DNA of 64,000 bases. Origin: Symbiodinium kawagutii (taxonomy: Eukaryota; Sar; Dinophyceae; Suessiales; Symbiodiniaceae). Below, in pieces: positions 48,901 to 60,900 of the stretch; the first letter of the stretch is position 1; every line of letters begins with the position of its first letter. The stretch covers positions 528,896-592,895 of the forward strand of contig VSDK01028304.1 in NCBI GenBank assembly GCA_009767595.1. The letters run 5' to 3'. The translations under genes and the position numbers were made by a program. The notes beneath the pieces were generated by a model. The model saw only the letters and a program-made list of their open reading frames with translations. It was not told the origin of the DNA and made no database searches.

Positions 48901-51900
48901 TTCTTGACCATTAGCCGTCGCTAGTAAATTGATTGGTGGACCCCCAAATCATCCATTATTAACCATTTGTTAGTAGTAAAGCAACCATCATGTCATGGAG
49001 GAACCATCATGTCATGGAGGATGATTTACTAATGGAGGATTTTTCATCGTTCTTAACCATCGCTAGACCCTTATAATGGAGAATGATTTCATGACCAGAA
49101 CTCCATAACGGAGGATGACTTACTAATCTGGAGGATTTCTCATCGTTCTTAACCGTTGCTAGTAACTTGATTGGTAAATCCAACGCTAGTGACCATGATT
49201 GGTATACTTAGTAATTGGTCATTGGCAACCATTGATCATGATTGTCAATTATGAGGGGCAAAAGTTGCAAAAGCCACTATCATGTGCATGTATGACGCAT
49301 CCTGCATCCTTGTCACCTGCTTTACGTCACTGGCTGGAAGCTTCCATAGAGTTTAAGGCCATAGCCCTGATGGGTCGGGGTCGGTCTCCGCTGATAATAA
49401 CGCTTTTGACCATGGAAGAAGCTGGTTCGCGCTGGTTAGAATGAATGGACACAAATGGTTGGTGGCTAAAATACTATCTGGATTTGCTTAAACAATGGTT
49501 CATGGCTGAAATGATGGTTAACAAATGATCAGCACTGGGTATAAACGATGGGTTTGCCAGCACGCTAGGTCTGCGGCTTTGTCGTCCGTTGTACCCCCCA
49601 AAGTTGACATGCCAAAAATAGAAATGACTCTCGGTTTAGAAAAAAATATCGGACACACCACCACTGCAAACAAAAACGTGTTTTCACGTGAAAGCCAACC
49701 CAAATGCCAACTTTGGGAAACTCTCAAGATCGCTCCTTCAGACTGCTTCACCCCGAGGGGTGCGGTAGAATGGCCTCCATGATCTTGAACAACTGATCGA
49801 TGCCATCCTGATCCGCGGCTCGCACGGCTCGCGCGGCTCCCTGTGGTTATCCCAGTTGCCAGAACCAAATACATCGGCCCCAAACAATTTGTCCAGTTGG
49901 CGGCTGTCTGGTTGCCAGTCTATGTGGTCAATATTTGCAATTATTTGCGAGGGCATCGTATGCAACAAAGTATTGCATAGAGAGAAAACAGTATGAACAC
50001 ATCTGAACATACATGGCTACGGGTCGAAACTTTGTACCCCTGGTTCCCCCACCAGTAAGAAATGTTTTCCCTATCATTGTTGGTCATTATCCCCCATGAG
50101 TTGGTTGGTTCATATTGACCCATAGCCATATTGGTTCATTGACATCATCAACCATTTATAATAGGCCAGCCATTATAGCTGGTATATCATCCTCTATCGT
50201 TGCTTACTACCCCCTGTTAACAACATTGTAAACCATGGTTAACCATCAATAAACCAACCACGTTTAAATACATTGCTTTTAGAACTCTCTCACGTTCACG
50301 GCAGCCAGCTCAGTGCATTGCACTTGACCCGCTGAGTAGTTCCATACTGGCAACGATTTGGAGTCCACTTTCACCTCCGAACTTGCAAATTGCCCTACGA
50401 CGTTCGCAGCGTTGCAAATTTGCCATTGGGATTCATTGTAAATTTACATCAACAATCATTCCTATTGAATCTATTGAGTGATCCATGACTATGCTCAATG
50501 ATGGTTTCCTGATGAACAGTGATCGATGGTTAACCATGGTTGATGACTGTGCATGATTATTCATGATGCTTCATCATGAGGGGTCCATTTCGATCCTAGC
50601 TCACATGATGGGATCACAATGCTCAAGCTTGACATAGCCGGACCAGAATGAAGGTCAGACTGCCCTGTGATACAAATTCTGCACAGCATCATCCAGCCGG
50701 GTTGCATATGTTGTAGATCTATCTGGATCAGAAAAAAGACTGCCGGTCGTTACATCTTTAACTACCTATCATTGATGGAGGTTCTCAAAATAGGCGCACA
50801 CCCAAATCATCCACTACCATCCATTACTAGTCATTTTTAAGAATAAACCATCCATTTTAAGGGTTCCCTGTTTGGAGAAACCCCCATATGAAAATAACAG
50901 CAACCAACAACAGCCACCAAAAGCTGCGAAACCCATCACCAGTTGAATCGGTAAACCATCAGCGTCCCTACCCCAAATGCTTCCAGCTAGCATGAACTCG
51001 TAGGTCACCAGCTTCCACCAGCTGGTTGTAACTGGGGTTGGTAACCAGCTCAGGGATAGCCATCCAGCCGAGCTCGTTGCTGCTTGACCACCTCTCCCGC
51101 GCCGGCGCGCCTTCCCAGCGAAGAGCGGCTGGTGGAGCAACATCTCCCCCAATACGCAGCCAGCGGCCCACATGTCCACCGAGGTGTTACTCAGCGGAGC
51201 GGGCCGATGAGGGGATTTGAAGCTGGGCAGATGCCTAAGCAAGGTTGGATAATTAAGTGGTTTAGTCTGACTGGTTTGACCTTGGGAACCAGTCATGGAT
51301 GAGTCTAAACTGACTGCTAGCTCGCTGGTTATCGTTTGTCAACCGTTTAAATATGATTGATAGCCAGGCATGGCTTAATCATGGTCACTAATCATGGTAT
51401 GATTCAACCAATGATACTTTATGGGTCGAAGTCATCAGTACTAAAGTAGGGCCTGATCACTCTGCAATTGATGGTTACACCATCTAGATCACCAATTGCA
51501 TAAAAAAACAGACTACAATGATGGCTCTAACCCATCTAGAGAGTGAACTTCTCTGCGCTCTTCAACATCATTTTGGGTATCAGTGGTTGGTCCCTGGTTC
51601 AAGACACCGTTCCCAACACGGCGTTGTGCTACAGCTTCAACGTCCAAAGCACCAAAGTTTCGAATTGGTTGAGATGCCAATCCCCAAGATGTTGTTGTTG
51701 TTGTTGTTGCGTCCATTCGTTGGGGGTATGTCTACATAAACATCAAAACTATAATAAATTGACAATCACTTTTGCTCATTTTGAGAACCAAAAACAGAAG
51801 TCTTGTTGTAGTTAAACGCTATGAGGCAAATCATTGTGTTTCATAACATGAATGGAACGATAACTTGTTAAGAACAAACGATTGTGTCCGTAAAAGAAAC

Positions 51901-54900
51901 TACCAAACAATTATCATCAGATTCCTACCCCAAAAAAGACCCGGCGGGGAAACAACAAAAGCGGGGCGCATCGTCCATGGTTGTGTTCATTCCTACGACT
52001 TATACTCCAGCAATCTCCAAAATGACGATTCAGTTATCAATACTGTTCTTTACACATAAATGCAACTGATCGTTCATTCAAATGGTTCAACCGCAATGCT
52101 GACTTGGGACTTCCCTAGAGATGGACATTCACAATGCTTCACAGAATGACAACTTTCAACATACGGGTGCTTCTCCAGTCATAGGGGTACCCCAGTTGTC
52201 ATCCTTTCTTAACCATCGATCGTAGCAAACCATTCATTTTTTGAGCCATTGACATGGCAATAAACCAACCAGTTTTGGGAGTTCCCAGTTGTTAAGTTGG
52301 TTTATTTAGGTCCCTAGTTGCTAATAAACCAACCAACCTATCTGGATCACCATGTCTGGCTAAGTCGAAAGCACCATATCTGGATCACCGGTCACCTGCG
52401 CGTTCACCCTTCAGCTGCGTCACTGGTCTTTGGTGCTCAGGATGAGCTCCGGGGCTCGGTAGAAGCCTCAGCACAGCGGAACGGTCACGTTCATCTGGCT
52501 GCATTATCACCATATGGCGAGCTGGGTCAATATTAAGCAACCAACGGTTAATAATAGCTGGTTGATGGTTTATAATAGGGGATAATAAGCAACAATAACA
52601 GGGGATATACCAGCTATATATGGCAATGGGTCAAGCAGTTAACCATCATTAATGGGGTCAAAAACCAACAAAACTATAGGGAAACAGCCTGGTTAATGAT
52701 AGGGGAACCAGGGGTACTGGGTGAACTGACCCACTGCCATATGGGGAAGCCTGGAAGGGACGCCACCTAGAAATGGGGGGTTCGACCTAGCCAGTGACTG
52801 GGGACCTCCTAAAGTTATGGCTTTCTGATTAAACGTGGAGAATATTGGATGATTTGGGGGTCTCCTCTTTGGAGAGATCCCAAATGGGTGAGTTTCCATT
52901 GCAGAGTTAAGCTACCGAGGGATAAATAATGACCAATCATTTGGGAAAGTAGTCCATGATCAATATTATTGGAAAGTAATATCAAGCAATCATGTTGTTT
53001 AGTTCCACTTAATTACAATAAGCAATCAACCATGCAAGTGGCAAACAAGCATTGACCAAGAGCATTGAGATCAACAATGCCCAGCAATGACCAATCAATA
53101 ATCTAAGTCGTCAGCCACCATTAATTACACATAGTGACAAACAAATGTATAAAGATTGATCATCCAATCCGCGAGAATATCATCAAACCTTTTGCCCAGA
53201 CCAAGCATTGAGAGCAAACAAGAGAGTATGGTATCCCTCCAGCTTGATAAGTTGATCACCGAGGTGCCCAGCTAATATAATTGGTTTGCTTCATGGTGAA
53301 TGACCCATTTGGTAAAACTGAGATGTGAAAAACAACGGGTCATTCTTTGATGATTTTCGGAGGTCGAACCTTCAGATTGAGCCTAACGTGTTAGGCGTTC
53401 ACATGTTTTTGTGGTGGGTGTTTCCGAAATGGGGGTTCCTATTCACACAGCTGTTCTTTTCGGAGTTTTCCTACGACAAACCCACTGGCCCACGACGTAC
53501 ATAATGTACAATGCTGGACAGCTGTGAGGAATGATCACAATAATAGCGCCTAATCGAAATGTATAACCTATTATTCAGATTAACTATAGTGATCATGTTA
53601 TTGATCATTAACAGTGATGGAGCCGGAATGATCGTGATCAATACGTACTGGGAGGTTTTCCGATTGCAACGGCTCCGAGCAAATGCCTCGATACCCTGAT
53701 GAATCTGATCACACCAATGGGGAAGAAAGAACTGTACAAGTAAAAGTTAACCGCAGCTAGAAATAGTGATGCATAATGATGGTTTATCATGGTTGATAGT
53801 AATGGTACAGCAGATAGCTGTTTAAGGATGATCCTTCAAGATGGTGAATCGTGGTTTGCCATGATTGACGACGGTTGACAAATGTTGATGATGGATCTAT
53901 AATCTAAAGCACAACCATATCATGGTGCATACTGGTGTATACTGGTGTATACTGGTCCAATCGACGCTTGCTTACACTGATTTACCCTCCCTCCAGCAGT
54001 TCTACCACCCTGAACCCGTGCAGTCCCAAGCAACGTGAACACACATAGGCTTGAGAGACCTGCAGGTGGCAAGCGGCAGAGTTGAAGTGCGGTGAACCCA
54101 TCCCATTTCAGGGGCATAGCCATGACTTTTGCTACCTGAGAAATGCTAGTCACCCACTGAACGGTTGACAATTGGTTTCCGTGGCATACCTGCGGCACCC
54201 CGACAAAACACATCAATCACTATACATCACTATAAATCCTAGATTGCCTATTATTAGCCATACTTAGCAGTTAATCTGGTTGGTGGTTTCAACCCCTATG
54301 AGGAATATTAGTCAACCAACCATTTGTTGATGATTACTAAGTTACTAGGGAAAATAAATCAATCACTATAAATCACTATAAATCCTAGATTATCATAGAT
54401 TATCTACATTTTTTTAGGCATACTTAGCAGTTAATCATAGTCAAACATATTGCACTTCCTTCCGTTTCCGCGCCAGACGTTTCCGGGGCGTTTCCGCGCC
54501 CTTGGCTGCGCGCTTCCCAGCGCGGAGGTTCCACGCACGTTGCTGCTCGCCTCATTGGTGTTCACCCACTTGGCAGTGCCGAAGTCACAAACCTGCACCG
54601 GGAGCAGGTAGAAGTGGGATGATGGGCCAATGACGTATGGCTAGCTATGGTTTTTCAATGGTTAGCAATGATTAATAATGGTGGTTGATACTGGTTAACT
54701 TTGGTTTCAAATGGTTGACTCATGGATAATTATGGTTGACTCATGGATAACTACGGTTAACCATGGTGGTTCTAATTTGGTATAATGGTTAACTATGCTT
54801 AACTATGGATAACTATGCCTGATGATGGTGGTTAGAATGGTCTAAACGGTTCATAATGTTGGTTGCAGTGGTTAAGTGCATGGCTCGATAATGGCTAAAT

Positions 54901-57900
54901 ATGAACACGATGCCTTATCATGTATAACTATATTTAACCGTGGTGATTTCGATGGTCAACTATGGCTACTTAATGGTTACTGAATTGCTAATAATGGTTA
55001 AAAGGTCGAGATTCACCAGTTAACTAATGGATAATTATGAGTGATAAGGATTAAACAATTGTGCTCAATACATGTCAATACTGGTTTACCATGATCAACT
55101 ATAGGTAATTGTTGTGAATACTGATAAGTTGGTTCAGAGTCACCATTTAGCTACAGTCAGTCATATCTGCCACAACTGGTGGTTACGCTATTTATGTTCA
55201 CCAACTTATCTAAGGTTAGGGGGCTGCACCTTGTGGTGAATCTTTCTGCCTGACAGATCAAAACAATCAAATTGCTGCGCGCAGGATGCAGGTTGATAGT
55301 GAGCACTGCCCTATCACTTCAAAAATAGGCTGGAAGCCATCATCCGAAGCCATCATCCAGTTGGTATGGTTGAAAATAACCAATCATTTTCAAACCACTA
55401 GCCAGAAGGGGAGAGCCAACAACAAGAAGACTAACTCACAACAGTGGGATAGCCAATAATTGGAAACAAAATATAAACTACAACGACACACGGACAACAG
55501 CAACAGAACAGCGACCACAACAGGAAATCCAAGCACAATCAAATATATGACAACAATCAACAGCAACGACAAGAACACACAACCACGAAAGAACAAAACA
55601 AACAAACAAGAATCACCAAAAGTGACCATCAATGACCATAATTTTACGATATTTCTATAAGGATCTCCATGGTAGCCCAAAAAGTTCCCCAATCGATCCT
55701 TGCTCAGCAAAAAAAAGTACACCGAGCTCACTCCCCCGGCGCCTTGAGGCAGTAGGAGGCGGGATCCACCAAGAGATTGGCAGGTTTGATATCTCGATGT
55801 ACCTGAAGGCCGTCCCTATGGAAAAGGTGCCCCTGTAGGTACCCCGTGCACAACACACAAACTAAGTATGCCATGCAACGGGATTTGAAGTGTATTGAAA
55901 AATATGTTGTGTGTACTCTAAAGCACCAAAATTCTTTGCGTGTACTTGCATATTCATTCAATAAATCATCAGTAATATGGCAAAAGCTTTTACAGTACAA
56001 TGTACCATCACCAAACCATTCACCATTAATTATACATGACATATCATTTACCTTTGGACAATGGCTATGGAAATGGAATCATGCCGGCTGTGAATGCTGT
56101 GGGTACTGCCATCATCAGCCGACACTTGGCTGCTTTTGAGGCTGTCCATCCCGTCACATGCAGTTGTGGGTGCCATCGATCAGCACTTTCATTGCGAAGA
56201 TATATTTTCTGCATGGATAAATAGGTGCGAGCCAAAATTTCTGACAGTTGAGACACCACCAGAATGGTAACTGATACCAAACGCTTTAGGTTGGAAATAC
56301 GGGGTTGTTGCTGGTTGATGGCTGTCAGACTTAACTTGCTACAAGTACGTTCCTTAGTCCTGGCCTGGCAATCAGATAGAAAATCCGTCAACATACTCGC
56401 CGTAGCATACGAATGACTGGACTTTTGTAGGACAAACACTCCTATGGCTTGAGAAACCACGGTATGTGCATTCCACACGCTGTAGGCGCCCAGGGGCACC
56501 ACTCCTTCTCGGTAGAGACTACCGAGACCCCGTAGCAGTTGGTACATGTAGATGCCTCGGGCGCCAGGTTCTACCAGGCTGGTGCCTGGTGGCAGTTGGC
56601 CAATGGTGGATGAGTAGACAAGGAGTTGACGAGAAAAAAAAATGAAACTTCCCATGGTTTTGATGGAGGATAAGCATAAACAGGGTGGGTGTCGAAATCA
56701 AGTTGAATGCTGAAATAACCTAACACACCAACCAACAATGAGATCAGGGGTGGGGAATTGTTCCTGGAGGTGATCAACCATGTGCCATAAATGCGACTGA
56801 AACTATCATAAATTCATGGAAAATCATCAAAGAAAAAAAGGGCAATGATGCACAAAGAAGACGGTAAAGAGCGCGTACGGCGTGCGAAGGCGATGGATTG
56901 CCAACGTGTCAACCGGTATATATCTAAGGCTACTGGGAGGGGGATACCAGTGAGTGGAGGGGCTGTTGAATCGCGAGCCGGGATCAGGCAAGGAAGTTCC
57001 TCAGCATGATCAACCCCGCGCAGAGCATGTTCGTCTCAAGGTTCTCGGGCATGCTTCGCGTCAGTCGAAGATGTAACTCTTGATACTTTGGAGGTTGGTC
57101 AAGAAAAGAAATACCCATATAGTAGTAGAAATAGTTCGCACAAGTATGTATAGGAACAGTTTCTTTGAAAACTATGGCACTACCTTTGTACATGTTGGTT
57201 TAAGTTCTTGGTCTTGATTGCTATTTCCGTAACGTCCTTAAGGGATCGAATCCTGGAGAAAGCTGCTGGAAGCCCATTCACCGGCTGATCAACCGGGGCG
57301 GCAATTGCTCCCACTGGCCTACTGGCTGTCCTGGTTGGTGCCAGAAATGATCCATATACTAACGACATCAATTAATGGCTTTTGGGGGTCATTCCACCAT
57401 TCCGTGCCAAGCACCAGGCAAAGTTGCTAAGTTGGCTATTGCTTTGGGATAAGGGGGTCACAATAGTTAGCAATCGTTGCATTGGTGAGTTAAGAATCGC
57501 TCCTCAAACCTAGGTCTGTACCTTGAACCACCAAGCTATGGTATCAAATGGTATCAACGAGCTTTATCACGAAAGCTCCTCATGTGCAGAAGCTACGCTC
57601 GTTTGACAAAGGGCTATATCCCTATCACATCCTATCATCGTTGTTGGTTTATCCGAGTCATACCATCCTATTAGGCAACACCTCCTCTCTACCCAAGCTA
57701 CCAACATCAACTTGTAACACCTCACAAGCTGTAAACACAAGGCAGCACGGAATCTGGGCGATCGAACGCACAAAGTTGAAGTCCATCTCTGTGCCCTGCG
57801 AGGAGGCAACTTGTGGGCCCATTCAGTTAGTGTATGGACTTATTGTGACTTGTTTGTGCTGGTGTTAGCCATGATATGGGCTTTTGAAGCATTTCGATCA

Positions 57901-60900
57901 TCAACCATACATATGACACTTAAAGGTCAAACAAAGGGTTTAACATGGTGGAACCACTGCTTGCACGTCTATAGTTGAGTTTGTCAAGCACCGAATGTCC
58001 GGACCTATTGGCAGCAGCTTAGCCAACTTGTTGTGGCACCTCGGATATCGTGGCAGTGCCCCATGCTGCTGAGTACCGTACAGGCTTTTGATCTTTGTGA
58101 TTACCTGCCCCAATCCAACCATGTCCCCATGACATAGCCAACTGGTCTGGTTACCAGCAAATCAGATAACTGAAGTCTGTTCCCGGAATCGAGGCTCAAA
58201 CGGTGCATCTGGAGATGGGTCAATCAGTGGATTGCTTGATGGGTTAATGTTGAAGAAAGCAAGCTTTCACGAAGAATAAGGAAGATTGACCAGCAATGAC
58301 CAAGAACTACTCTCAAACTACATGAGTTGGTTATTGATTAGCGAGCCGTAGCAATCCTTAGAGAAGATCAATTAGTGTGACCTACCCGTGAGTCGTGTCG
58401 GAGGTGTACCAGCCGTGCCGTGCGCACTGGATGTTAACTATAGGATTTCATAATCATCTACACAAATATGTTGATTCACGTTGGCTCAAAAAGTATACAA
58501 CACTACATCATTATCATCCCCATTTGCCATCAAATAATCATTAAAGAATCATCATGTGTTGGTTTCTCAAGTCATAGGGGTAACCCCAATTATCATCCTT
58601 TACATTCATCATTTATGGTAATTAAGAAGTAAGAAACCAACCGTTTTCCGGGTTACCTATTGTGAGAATCATCCATATGCTGGTTGCAACTATGGGATAG
58701 GTAGTTGCGATCGGTGCCAACCAATGAGAACCAGCAATAATAAATCACGATTCTAAAATCATGACTCTGCTCGCGGAATTCCAGGTCCTGCACATAGAGC
58801 GATGATAGTTTCCCCAACGATGAAGGCAATACAACCATTAACAGCCAATGAGCATGTTCATTCTTGGATGGTATTCCCCAAAACAATCCTAATGGTTGGC
58901 TAGCTATACCATGTTATACCTCTATGAATGCGGTGATCCCTGAAAAAGGTCTGATTGTGCCATATTATGCCCTATGAAATTGGTTGATTATCCTCTAGAA
59001 TAATCTGGCCATGGAAATCCATCAATTATTGATGATTTCCCTCCCGGCTTTCCCTCTAAAGCATGGTGTTTTCTTTCGGTTTTAGCATCCACCTTCCCGG
59101 GTAACCATCATTGACCCTCATGATTTACTATTCCCAGTTGTCTTTCCTATGCTTCATCAACTACCAAAGGCTGCCAATAGCTACATATCCTCATCCCCAC
59201 CTGCTGCCGGTGATGCTTGATGATCCGCGCCAGTGTGTCCTCATGGCTGGTGCTGGTGCTGCCATGGAGATGATTCTTCCATAGATCCGTGTGTGCCCAA
59301 ATGCTCTATGTCTGGTATATATTTTCTTGCACTTACACATATTCACAACTAATTAACTCAAATGTGGGCAAATACACCATGTATTGAGCATCTGGAAGAT
59401 TGAAATATAACTATATGCAGTCTGAATATCTTTCAGTAAGCATGGAACATGTGAGAACATAGCGTGTGCACGTGTGTCTATACATGTCTAAATATTACTG
59501 CAATATTCTGAAACATATGGCTGTGGGTCAAAACCCTGTACGTGTGCATATGTTGGAAGCACTGAGAGATGCATGGTGTTGGAAAGGTTTAACAGCAACA
59601 ACCAGCACCGTTAAACGATTCAACGTTCAATAATGCACGAGGATCCCATTCCTTCAAAAAAAAATATTCCGTGACATGGCTTGCCCAATAGGTGAATCAT
59701 GTGACAAATGTGGAAGTCGCTTTTCCATGGCCATGTTCAGCTTCCATCGGGCGTGACTTTTAAGGTCCAATGATGTGCACTGGCATGGTGCAGTCATGGA
59801 TGCACCGTTGGTGGGAAATGTGGTCATTGCAATGATTTCGGGAGCTGTTTCGAATCTGAGCACTGGACAATGTAGCAACCGTCATCTATGCTTTTCAAGG
59901 AAAACACACATTTGGTTTGGGAACATTTGGGCGTCAGACTGTTCACATGGGAATATTTCAATTCGCGGCATCCGCAACGATTTTCGCAGCCGAGCTTCTT
60001 CGGATTGGTTGGTACTTATCATATCACTAGTGCTTGTTGGTTGGACATGGTTCGGCATGGTTGGACATGGTTGGACATGGTTGGACATTGTTTTGACAAT
60101 GTTTTGACATGGTTGGATGCAGTTGGATGCGGTGATGCGGTTGGATTGAACGTGTTGTGCTGCTTCAATGCCCAGTTGGAAAGTGCGATCAGCCAACAAA
60201 CTTCTGGGTCCAACAATGTGGATCGGCGAAGGACAAATACTTTCAGAGGAAAACAAGCAATGGCAGTAAAAAGGATGGTTCACTATGCCATAGCTGGTTT
60301 TTTCAATATGCCATAGCTAGTTTTGAATACTAGTAGCTGGTATTCAAACAAGCAATCGGTTAACAGCAGGCTTTTCGATCGTTCATCATGGGGACACCCC
60401 AAGGGTCAACGGCAACGGTAGACATCCTCTCTGCACGCAACGGTCGCGCCCTGCACCTCGATGTACTCGAGCACAAAATTCAGCGTGCGCGCCTGTAGGT
60501 TTCAGGGCACCGTGGAGGTTTCGACGCTGCGAAGCCCCAAGTTATGGCTGGTTTATTACTATGAATGGTTCATCAACTGGATGATTTGAAGGTAAGGAAC
60601 TGGCGGCGGAAACAGTGTAGTGTTGGTTTTCCAATGGAGTTCGAGAGCCTAGGTAACAATCCACTGGAACTACGATTGTAAGTGCCATCTGTGGTAGTTG
60701 CAGTACGTACAGCAGTCAAAGCAGTGGCAGTAGTTTACCTACAGACTCTACAAGGCAACTTGGCTGAATAGTCGGGGATCAGCTCGGTGAGAGCTGTTGG
60801 CATCGAATCACAAGCAGCAGGTTTTCTCGTGACTGGCAACCGGTAGGCACGGCCAGCAAAGCTGTTGAGTTCAAATATAGAAATCGCCAGGTTGCTAGGA

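Noticed and set aside
58482-58496. TTGGCTCAA, part of the spliced leader
   Set aside because: Only nine bases match; expected by chance in a window of this size.
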